64,000 nt of DNA from Achatina immaculata (Eukaryota; Mollusca; Gastropoda; Stylommatophora; Achatinidae), in assembly GCA_009760885.1 (NCBI GenBank), contig CM019696.1:49344574-49408573 (forward strand), read 5' to 3'. Made by a program: the position numbers and the translations under genes. Shown here piece by piece: positions 32,501-44,500 of this stretch (within the stretch, counting starts at the first letter, position 1; each line of letters begins with the position of its first letter). Under the pieces are notes generated by a model. That model worked only from the letters and a program-made list of their open reading frames with translations. It was not told the DNA's origin and searched no databases.

Positions 32501-35500
32501 AAGCATGATAGAGCTACATATTTTTTTACATTGTTAATAGTTATAATACAAACCACATACTTCTAGTGTTTTATAATACAAACCAGATACTTCTAGTGTT
32601 TTATAAAACTAACCACGTACTTCTATTTTTAATAGTTATAATATAAAACACATACTTTTATTGTTAACAGTTTTAACACAAACCACATATTTTTAATGTT
32701 AACAGTTATGACGAAACTCACATATTTCTAATATCAACAGTTAAGACGCAAACCACATATTTCTAATGACACAAACTACATATTTCTAATTTAAACAGTT
32801 ATGATCCAAATCACATATTTCTAATGTTAATAGTTATGACGCACACCACACCACATATTTCTAATGTTAACAGTTACAAGGTACGACAATTAAGTAATGA
32901 GACTGATTTTATTATGGCCAAGACAAAAATGCCATTTATGAAGCAAAGCATGGAATCCAAAGAGGTAACCTTCGTCTATGATTTGGCAACTTTCATCGCT
33001 GCCTGATAAGCAGATGAGAAACAAGCCGCCATTTTGTTGTGTGAGTCAGAAGTGCACTGTTACGTAATCAGCATGGAGCAAAAAGCTGACATTAAATTCT
33101 GACTGTGTTCTCAACCATCCACCCTATTCCCCAGATTTGTTCTCCCTGCAATTATTTTCTATTCCCAAAATTAAAGTTACCACTCTTTGATGATACTGAT
33201 GACATCCAAAGGGCTGTAACATTGAGTTTACCAACAGACGAAGTGCAAAGGTAGTTCCAGTGTTTGTTAGATCGTGCCACTCACTGTATCAATGCACGAG
33301 GGGCTTACTTTGAATAAAATACAGGTTATATCTTCAACAATTATTAAGGAAAGACGCTGGCGATGGTTGGGACATGTGCTCCGAATGACTGACAACTCAC
33401 TAAAAAAAATAGCACTAAGATGGACACCACAAGGGAACAGAAGTAAGGGTAGACCAAAAGAGACATGGAGAAGAACAACAGAAAGGATGTTGAGCAATAG
33501 AGGGCTCACCTGGGCAAGAGCAGAAAAAAAGGCGAAGGACAGGCATTTGTGGAAAACCCTTGCGGAAGCCCCATGTGCCCTGGGCACTTAAGGTTCAGAG
33601 AGAGAGATATCTTCAACTGTTGTTTATTTTATTTTTTAATGTAATTAGTCTCATTACTTAATTGTCGGACCTTGTATAACACAAACCACATATTTCTAAT
33701 GTTAATGGTGTCACTCAATATCTGTTGTCACTTACACATTTTTCTGAGAAGTTTTTTTTAAAAAATTGTTTATTCCATACAGTGTGGCAAAGTGGTTAGT
33801 GCACTGGTCTCTCATGGTGAAAGGTCGGGGGTTCGAATCCGGCACCCCAGTCACCCAGCTGTAGAAATGGGTACCCAACTTCTTCTGGAGTTGGGGAAGG
33901 AAAGGCAGCCAGGTGTGATACTGACCATATCACCCTCTAGTGTGCTGGCAGGTCTAGGAAAATATGGGCACTAACACCTTTGTATCTCGAAGGCATGACA
34001 GGATTACCATTACCTTTTTTTTTTTTTACAATCACAACAGATTTTGCTTTGCTTTCTCTTATCATACACCAATCTTTCCCTGCGGCTGATTGATACAATC
34101 TCTTTCTGCAACTGTTCAGTGATTGTACGGCCACTGGCACCTATTTTTAACTTAACAGCTGAAGCATCTTACTTAGGCTTGCAGTGAGGTTCTGTGTTGA
34201 AACATCTGCAAAACATTTACCTCAAATATCTGAAAGGTTTTTTCTTCTGAACATCATATATAGTATAGAATAAAATATGTACAGACACGCTGAATTGGTG
34301 ATATCTTGATATATGCTATAATCGAGGTGTGATAAAATGGTCAATGTATGCAATGATCAAGGTAAACAGAAACTGTGGATTTTTACTGTATGCAATAATC
34401 AAGACACAAAGAAATTGCGGATTCTTACCATAAACTACTGCCAGAACATAACCAAAAAAAAAAAAAATATATCAGACTGTTCAGAAGACATTTGGTAGTA
34501 CATGTGTAAAGTTGGTGATGCAGACAGATGTAACAGACATTCAGACACAGGCATCTTACATTTCCTTCTCCAGCTGGCTACGAATGACCTTGGCACCTTT
34601 GGCCAGTGTCAGGTCCTGTTTGTTGCAAAGAATCAGGACAGGAGGTGCATTGTTTGAAACTGTCTTGTCACTAAGAAGTGTATATAGGTACCTGAGGAGA
34701 TACAGTTATGTCCCTTGCTTTGTCACGCTATATAAGAAAACACAGGATTTGAAAGGAAACTACACAAAGCAACGTTTCTCAAACAGTGTTATGCTGGGGA
34801 CTGCTAAAGGTTCCACAAAAGACGGAATTTCAGTTAAGTAAAATAAGCTTGTACACAGATTAAAAAAACATATATTTAATTTTTCTATCCACAAGAAAAC
34901 TGATAATTATCATCAATTACATCTACAACTTACTGATCACACTAAAGTTATCCAATATGTAGATATAATCATTTTTACAGAGGTTCACCAAGACCTGAAC
35001 ATTATAATCCAAGGATTCCACTCGGGGTTAACAGAAAGAATGAGAAAGACTAATACCACAAAGGGTTAAAAAAAAAAGGCTGAGAAAGAATGAAACAACA
35101 AACTGATACTACAAGGGGTTAACAAAAAGACTGAAAAAAAAAAAAACCACAAGAGGTTAACAAAAAAAAGGACTGATATCACAAGGGGTTAATTTAAGCA
35201 CACAGCTTCAGAGCTTCAGAATAAAGATACAGGTTTAAAGGAAGGAAAAAAAGCTTCAACAAATACATCTTTATTCACTACAGTGGAGGTGATGGCGTCA
35301 AGATGCCAGAAAGAGAATGAGAATCTAACATCCCCGGTGGCTTTCTTCAAACTACATATGTTTCAGCTTAACACCTGCACCCAAATGTATTTTTTATTTA
35401 AATGTGATACACACATGTGAAGTTTGTTCATCACGTATGCTATGCATTACTTTTGTGTTTCTGAAATATTAGCTTGCATGTATTCACTTTTATGTTACCA

Positions 35501-38500
35501 AAAAACAAACAAAAAAGCAGCACATGAATGAACTTTTCTACTCACTCGGCTATCTCTTTGAGCTCTTTCTGTAGTGACCCACTGTCAATAACCAACACAT
35601 CAAAACCCAGTAACACTATACACTTAACACACCTTGCAAGACCTTTGTATTCATCCAGAAGTTGACCTCTTAGTCTTTCATGTCCTGGCAAATCAATAAT
35701 CCGCAGCTTTTTCTATTTTAAAAAAAAAAAAGAGGAAAATTAAATTTATGCTCCATTATATCTGCGAACACCAATGACTTTTTACATATTTATTAGACAA
35801 CTATTTACACTCATAAAAACAAATTTCAAAACTTATAAAAATGAAACCTACACACAGGAAAACATCAAACACATGCAGGATAAATGATAAAACAAAGACA
35901 GCCAATCTGGCAGTCTAATTAACTCTTCCCGAGCGTTGGACGAAAAGTGGATGTATGGGTACGAACAGGACTAAAAACGCGGGTCTTGGTCTGTAAGGGG
36001 GTCTAGTTGTAAAATGGAATGGAAAACAGTATTTCCATGTACTTCCGTATACTTAATATGTTTCAAAGTATAGCTAAATGAATGAAAATTTCATAAATGT
36101 AGAGTTTTTTAGGAAAAAAGAAGTAATGTGATGTTTTTAGACACTGATTGTGGCCAGCTCACCATTGGCTAGGTCTAGATCTCCACTACTTACCACTACT
36201 TACCATCTGAGATGTGTAGATCTACTTGTCGATCTCGTATTGTGATTCTGTGTTGCATTCTCGCTGAATGAATGTCTCAACTAACCTCCTAACTACTTCT
36301 CCAGTCGTCTAAATATGTCTAGATCTACTTAGAAAACATTCAAGAGCGGCGGGGTGGCCATAGGCTATGTCCATACCCCTATCTACATTGTCAAAAATTG
36401 AAAAATTTCCATGCTTCTCGTAACTAGGCAGTCTTTCGCCATTTTGAAAAGTGTCACCAGAATCGCAGACGAAATATGTACAATCTAAATGTTACACCGC
36501 TTGTTTTAATGAAACAAACAATTGTCACTATAATGACCATACGGTAGCTTCGGGATACCCAAAATGTCACTATAATGACCAAACGCATGGAAAGTGTTAA
36601 CATCTCAGAGACCAAGCAAAACTTTATGAACCAAACTCTGGCTTCAGATTAAAGATGATGCATAAAAGCATGATAAAACCAGGGAAAAAAAGTCTCATTC
36701 TGGAAAAATGGGACACAAAACCGTAAAGAAAAGACCTAAATGTTTTTGGTCACATCTAGAAAAAGAGAGACCTCCTTGAAAAACTTATGGGTAAAATTAA
36801 TGAAAAGGAAAGAAAAATATATTAGAATGAAATGACCAGATGAAAAGAGAAAGGAAAAGTACATGATTAGAAATGTTAGGAATTCAGAAATCAGAATCTG
36901 GCATCATCACAGTCAGAACAGTCCCATATATGCTCCGCCATGTACCCCAGCATCCGATGAAGTGTTCGTCTACTAATGGTTACTACCAGATGTTGGTTGT
37001 TGATTATACATTTTCTCCCACAGAGTTTAGCTTTTCTGTCAGCACCTTTCCTCCGTCCTAATATCACCAATCTCCAAGCTTTACTGTCCATCCATGTCCT
37101 CTCCTCATCCTCCCGCAGCCTGTCCAAAATGGCCTCCACAATGTCCTCTTTGTTCATTCTCAGCCTGCCTTGTATTTCAGTCTGTCTAGCCAATCTATTG
37201 GCCAACTCATTTTCACAGAAATATTAAGAACTGTACAAAATGGAGGAGGTTTAACTTTTTCTGATTTCTACAGTTCTGGTCTTAGATATCTATATTTATT
37301 ATCTGACTAAACTGTGCTGTCTTCTGAAGGTCATGCTTTGCACCTGAAAGTTTGTCTGTTGCTCCCTGCAGGCAGAGTTGGGTTCAGGCTTCTGGGAGGG
37401 GACCTGCAGGATATGCTCTGGAAACTGGTTACCTACCTCGCAAGTGAAATCAGGGGTGCGTGACAGGCCAAGGTCATACAGGTGTGCTTTGCAATCAGCA
37501 GTGTCCTGTACACAGTCTGAAGATGGTGGCTTGTTCTTGATGTGAGAGTTGTGGTATCTCGTCATTAGATGGTGGGTGGTGCGGATCAGTCCATAGCTTC
37601 CTGTACTGACATTTGATTATGGTTTTGGCTTCACTGTATGAGGCAGTGTGTTGACACAATTAGAGTTTTGGCTTCACTGTATGAGGCAGTGTGTTGACAT
37701 GATTATAGTTTTGGCTTCACTGTATGAGGCAGTGTGTTGACACAATTAGAGTTTTGGCTTCACTGTATGAGGCAGTGTGTTGACATGATTATAGTATTGG
37801 CTTCACTGTATGAGGCAGTGTGTTGACACGATTATAGTTTTGGCTTCACTGTATGAGGCAGTGTGTTGACATGATTATAGTATTGGCTTCACTGTATGAG
37901 GCAGTGTGTTGACACGATTATAGTTTTGGCTTCACTGTACGAGGCAGTGTGTTGACATGATTAGAGTTTTGACTTCACTGTATGAGGCAGTGTGTTGACA
38001 TGATTATCTTCTTCTTCTTCTTCGTTCGCACTGTCTGTCTATATCTGCAGTCCTGTCTCTTGGATAAATTTCACTGTTTTTTGTAATTCATGTATGGAAC
38101 CGTAGAGCTTATCTTCTTTAGTGGTTTCACTGGGCCAGTAATTATTTCTCAGTGACTCGTAGTTGATGCAGTTCTGGAGGATATGTTCCACAGTTTGGGG
38201 CACCTGGGCACATGTACATAGATTAGTAGTACCAACCTTAAACTTTGTATACATATGACTTTGCAATCAGCAGTGTCCTGTACACAGTCTGAAGATGGTG
38301 GCTTGTTCTTGATGTGAGAGTTGTGGTATCTCGTCATTAGATGGTGGGTGGTGCGGATCAGTCCATAGCTTCCTGTACTGACATTTGATTATGGTTTTGG
38401 CTTCACTGTATGAGGCAGTGTGTTGACACAATTAGAGTTTTGGCTTCACTGTATGAGGCAGTGTGTTGACATGATTATAGTTTTGGCTTCACTGTATGAG

Positions 38501-41500
38501 GCAGTGTGTTGACACAATTAGAGTTTTGGCTTCACTGTATGAGGCAGTGTGTTGACATGATTATAGTATTGGCTTCACTGTATGAGGCAGTGTGTTGACA
38601 CGATTATAGTTTTGGCTTCACTGTATGAGGCAGTGTGTTGACATGATTATAGTATTGGCTTCACTGTATGAGGCAGTGTGTTGACACGATTATAGTTTTG
38701 GCTTCACTGTACGAGGCAGTGTGTTGACATGATTAGAGTTTTGACTTCACTGTATGAGGCAGTGTGTTGACATGATTATCTTCTTCTTCTTCTTCGTTCG
38801 CACTGTCTGTCTATATCTGCAGTCCTGTCTCTTGGATAAATTTCACTGTTTTTTGTAATTCATGTATGGAACCGTAGAGCTTATCTTCTTTAGTGGTTTC
38901 ACTGGGCCAGTAATTATTTCTCAGTGACTCGTAGTTGATGCAGTTCTGGAGGATATGTTCCACAGTTTGGGGCACCTGGGCACATGTACATAGATTAGTA
39001 GTACCAACCTTAAACTTTGTATACATATGACTTCGGAGTCGGCTGTGTCCTGTTCGGAGACGGAAGATGGTGACTTGTTCCTTTCTGTTTAGCATGTGAT
39101 AGTCATCATGTGGTGGTGTTTGTGGCTTCCTGTAGGTTTTTATCATGCTTTTCTTCTGATTATAAGTGACTGGTATGTCTGGTTGCTCCATTTCAGTGCC
39201 CTCTTTGGCCAGATGGTCAGCTTTCTCATTGCCTGGTATCCCACAGTGGGAGGGAATCCATTGCAAAGTGACTCCATGTTGTAAGCCAATTTTTGACAAG
39301 GCATCCTTAAGGTCTGGTAGTTTGTTGCACTGAAGTGCTTCCAGTACTGATCTTGCATCTGTGAGAATTACTACAGGACATATATCAATTCTGGAGTCTG
39401 ATAGTTTTTCAAGTGCAGCAATAACTGCCCTAACTTCTGCATCAAAGTTGTTGCAGTATTTACCAGTGGGTATGGAAATCTTGTCAATGGTGTTGTTTGG
39501 ATATTCAATATATGCTCCTGCCCCTCTATTCTTTATGGCATTATGTGCAGATCCATCTGTATACACACATATCCAGGTGTCACATGGATATTTGTCATCT
39601 AGAACACTAAGTGTGGCTGTTGATCTTACAAGACTGCTCTGCATCTCACCATTCTGCACACCTTTCACTTCAGTCTGAATAGTTATTTGTGTATAATCTG
39701 CTTCTTTCCATGGTGTATGCTCTGGTACAGATGATAATGGAGCAACTACAGTTGGAAGGTCAGGTATCAGCTTACGCATACGCTTTGCCTGATGAATGAA
39801 GCTGCTTCTTTTAAGCCGTCCTAATGCCAAGTTATTGAATCTCTCCTTCAGGGGATGGCTTACAGAGCTAAGGAATTTTTCTCCCATGGTCATGACCTTT
39901 GTGTCTCTACGTTCCTTTAGTGGTTGAACGCCAACTATTTTCTGCATTTCTACTATTGGTGTGGACCTCATGGCACCTGTGATAATCCGGACATGATTAT
40001 AGTTTTGGCTTCACTGTATGAGGCAGTGTGTTGACATGATTACAGTTTTGGCTTCACTGTATGAGGCAGTGTGTTGACACTGCCATTACCTGCTCCACAT
40101 TTCTGCCAGCTTCTTTGCTTCCCAACAGACCACATTGTGATGGGATCCACTGGACCACAACCACCTCTTCCTGCGAGAGCATGCATGGCATCTGCATTGT
40201 GTCTATTTCCAGGCACTCTATGGGTGACAGCAGATCTTTTATGACAGACTTGCTGTCGCAGAGGAAGACAATGTGTTTACAATGCTAACTTGTCTGGCAG
40301 CTCCTAAGAGAGCTGTGAGCCTAGCTCGATAGTTGGTGACCAGAGAACCAGTGAGCAGGAAATGTGAAACAGTGTACTCATTTGCACAATGAACGTATAT
40401 TTCAGTGGAGAAGCAAGATTGGCAGGACATCTAAACAATCAAGTTACATAAGTCATATATAATAAGCAGGGCTGTTGGGGGGGGGGGGGGGGGGGGTGCA
40501 TGGCAGAGTCACAGCTTGGTGTCTTGACTCCTGATAACAAGTACTAGGGCTGAATAAAACAAATTATCAGGTTTTCCCAAAGCCCTTTATAACAAGAACA
40601 CTCCAAGTTTAAAGTCGTTAAAATGGGGAATACTCCAAGTTTAAAGCCTTTACAATGGGTAATACTCCAAGCTTATAGTCTTTACAATGGGTAATACTCC
40701 AAGTTTAAAGCCTTTATAATGGAGAATACTCCAAGCTTAAAGCCTTTACAATGGGGAATACTCCAAGCTTAAAGCCTTTACAATGGGGAATACTCCAAGC
40801 CTAAAGCCTTTATAATGGGGAATACTCCAAGCTTAAAGCCTTCATAATGGGGAATACTCCAAGCTTAAAGCCTTTACAATGGGGAATACTCCAAGCTTAA
40901 AGCCTTTACAATGGGGAATACTCCAAGCCTAAAGCCTTTATAATGGGGAATACTCCAAGCTTAAAGCCTTCATAATGGGGAATACTCCAAGCTTAAAGCC
41001 TTTACAATGGGGAATACTCCAAGCTTAAAGTCTTTACAATGAGAATTACTGCCAATCTGAAAGTGCCCTGCATCCACAGCACAAGATCTTTTTAATTAAC
41101 TTTCATTTTTATTTATTTTATTTGTAACTTTTAATTAAATGAATTATTTCCTTACATTCTTCTCTGGTACTCCATACTCCCCAGAATTAACTTTGATGGA
41201 TGTGTACGTTTGCTTGAAAGTATTGTAGACAAGCTGTAAATAACAGGCACATAATATTTAACAAATGGTTAAACACTACGTAACGTTTAACAAATGGTTA
41301 AAAACTATGTAACAATTTGTAGGACAATGAACAGTGAGATTCAAAAAGCATCAAAGACTATACTGCTGTTCTGCTAGGACAAGTCTGGTAGGTCACCTTA
41401 GTTATACTGCTCCTTTGGGTAGCATGACCAACAGTTGTTTTAGCACATGATTCTCTTAGCGAAATATAGTGGCAGCATATCTCAAGGTTCTGTATATCAT

Positions 41501-44500
41501 TTGACAGCTGAGTTTTCAAGGCAATGTTTTTTTTCTTTCTTTCTTTCTTCGTCGTTCAATCACTGACACTAATCTCTCTCACAAACAAGGCATTTCATCT
41601 CAATTTTCATCACCACCGTAGAGCTTCTCTTGCAAGGGGTTGGGCTCTGGTCAACATCACCATAGAGCTTCTCTTGTAGGGGGCTAGGCTCTGGTCAACA
41701 TCACCATAGAGCTTCTTTTGCAGGGGGCCAGGCTCTGGTCAACATCACCATAAAGCTTCTTTTGCAGGGGGCCAGGCTCTGGTCAACATCACCATAGAGC
41801 TTCTCTTATAGGGGGTTAGCTCTGGTCAACATCACCATAGAGCTTCTCTTGTAGGGGGCTGGGCTCTGGTCAACATCATCACTGTAGAGCTTCTCTTGTA
41901 GGGGGCTGGGCTCTGGTCAACATCACCTCCATACAGCTTCTCTTGTATGACAGACTTGCTGTCGCAGAGGAAGACAATGTGTTTACAATGCTAACTTGTC
42001 TGGCAGCTCCTAAGAGAGCTGTGAGCCTAGCTCGATAGTTGGTGACCAGAGAACCAGTGAGCAGGAAATGTGAAACAGTGTACTCATTTGCACAATTAAC
42101 GTATATTTCAGTGGAGAAGCAAGATTGGCAGGACATTTAAACAATCAAGTTACATAAGTCATATATAATAAGCAGGGCTGTTGGGGGGGGGGGGTGCATG
42201 GCAGAGTCACAGCTTGGTGTCTTGACTCCTGATAACAAGTACTAGGGCTGAATAAAACAAATTATCAGGTTTTCCCAAAGCCCTTTATAACAAGAACACT
42301 CCAAGTTTAAAGTTGTTAAAATGGGGAATACTCCAAGTTTAAAGCCTTTATAATGGGGAATACTCCAAGCTTAAAGCCTTTACAATGGGGAATACTCCAA
42401 GTTTAAAGCCTTTATAATGGGGAATACTCCAAGCTTAAAGCCTTTACAATGGGGAATACTCCAAGCTTAAAGCCTTTACAATGGGGAATACTCCAAGCCT
42501 AAAGCCTTTATAATGGGGAATACTCCAAGCTTAAAGCCTTCATAATGGGGAATACTCCAAGCTTAAAGCCTTTACAATGGGGAATACTCCAAGCTTAAAG
42601 CCTTTACAATGGGGAATACTCCAAGCCTAAAGCCTTTATAATGGGGAATACTCCAAGCTTAAAGCCTTCATAATGGGGAATACTCCAAGCTTAAAGCCTT
42701 TACAATGGGGAATACTCCAAGCTTAAAGTGTTTACAATGAGAATTACTGCCAATCTGAAAGCGCCCTGCATCCACAGCACAAGATCTTTTTAATTAACTT
42801 TCATTTTTATTTATTTTATTTGTAACTTTTAATTAAATGAATTATTTCCTTACATTCTTCTCTGGTACTCCATACTCCCCAGAATTAACTTTGATGGATG
42901 TGTACGTTTGCTTGAAAGTATTGTAGACAAGCTGTAAATAACAGGCACATAATATTTAACAAATGGTTAAACACTACATAACGTTTAACAAATGATTAAA
43001 CACTATGTAACAATTTGTAGGACAATGAACAGTGAGATTCAAACAGCATCAAAGACTATACTGCTGTTCTGCTAGGACAAGTCTGGTAGGTCACCTTAGT
43101 TATACTGCTCCTTTGGGTAGCATGACCAACAGTTGTTTTAGCACATGATTCTCTTAGCGAAATATAGTGGCAGCATATCTCAAGGTTCTGTATATCATTT
43201 GATAGCTGAGTTTTCAAGGCAGTGTTTTTTTTCTTTCTTTCTTTCTTCGTCGTTCAATCACTGACACTAATCTCTCTCACAAACAAGGCAGTTCATCTCA
43301 GGTTTTCATCACCACCGTAGAGCTTCTCTTGTAGGGGGCTGGGCTCTGGTTGGGCCCTTTGCCCGAGTAGGTTGTGTAGCCGGCAACTCCAGAGGATAGT
43401 GGGTTATTTTTTTTTTCTTTTTCAGGGTCAACAATTTTAAAAAATCAACAGAAATCTGAATCCTCAGTTTTTCCAGAAACCAAATTGGTTTATTACATGA
43501 AACAGTTGGACATTAGCCTTGTACACTTCTCCAGAACAGAACTACCAACAGAAATTAAGAGAACTCATGTCACTTTGTAAACCATCTGGTCTAAGGTCCA
43601 TCTCCATTATCTTCCTCTGTCATGTCTCATCTACATCATATGACTTGCTTATTATATCTTCCGTTCCTGCTTGTAATTTGCTTTGAGAGTTCCTCCCAAC
43701 AGAACATTGTATCATATATACTTTGCTTTGAGAGTTCCTCCCAACAGAACACTGTATCATATATACTTTGCTTTGAGAGTTCCTCCCAACAGAACATTGT
43801 ATCATATATACTTTGCTTTGAGAGTTCCTCCCAACAGAACATTGTATCATATATACTTTGCTTTGAGAGTTCCTCCCAACAGAACATTGTATCATATATA
43901 CTTTGCTTTGAGAGTTCCTCCCAACAGAACATTGCATCATATACTTCTTCTTCTTCTTCGTTCGCACTGTCTGTCTATATCTGCAGTCCTGTCTCTTGGA
44001 TAAATTTCACTGTTTTTTGTAATTCTGTATCATATGCTGTTATACATGGACATAAGACAGTAGTTAGACTCAAAAAGTAGTAAAGTCTTCAGTGAGGGTT
44101 CAATAGGACAAGGAAGCAAGGAAATAAACAGTGAGATTCAAACAGTAGCAAAGACTTCACTGCATGTCCACTAGGACAAGAAAACCACGAGAATAAACAC
44201 AGAGATTCAGACAAACTAGCAAAGACTTCACTGCAGGTCCACTAGGACAAGAAAACAAGAGAATAAACACAAAGATTCAGACAAACTAGCAAAGACTTCA
44301 CTGCATGTCCACTAGGACAAGAAAACTAAGAGAATAAACACAGAGATTCAGACAAACAGCAGCAAAGACTTCATCAGGGTCCATTAGGACAAGGAGGCAA
44401 GGCAATAAACAGTGAGACACAGGAAAACGAAAGACTTCACTGTTGGTCTGCTAGAAAGAAAGCATATACTTTACCTGTGAATGTATGAGAGTCTTGCCAG

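Larger units (their letters stand above)
31172..33328. repeat. Tandem duplication D, unit 2
   Basis: Direct repeat of 29015-31171. The right boundary is at the first bases of the target-site duplication of the LINE at 33339. Confidence 0.96.
37488..38259. repeat. Tandem duplication E, unit 1 (772 bp)
   Basis: Repeated at 38260-39031. It holds part of LINE A, the 43-bp array and the 3' end of LINE B. Only CTT is shared at the junction. Confidence 0.95.
40242..41946. repeat. Tandem duplication F, unit 1 (about 1.7 kb)
   Basis: Repeated from 41947. Carries a LINE remnant, a poly-G run, the 32-bp array, SRPRB exon 3 and the start of the 44-47-bp minisatellite, which forms the junction. Confidence 0.93.

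Noticed and set aside
30667..33006. 60-codon frame read through the mariner left end as a small gene
   Set aside because: It starts in the minisatellite, runs through the terminal inverted repeat and ends before the transposase start. It is not a gene.
33783..33860. Functional tRNA gene
   Set aside because: Has A and B boxes, but the cloverleaf does not close well by eye and a SINE body follows, with other copies elsewhere in the window.
43620..44003. 15-residue repeat protein (both strands)
   Set aside because: The 45-bp minisatellite is a multiple of three, so several frames stay open on both strands together. The copy number differs in the duplicate (one unit).
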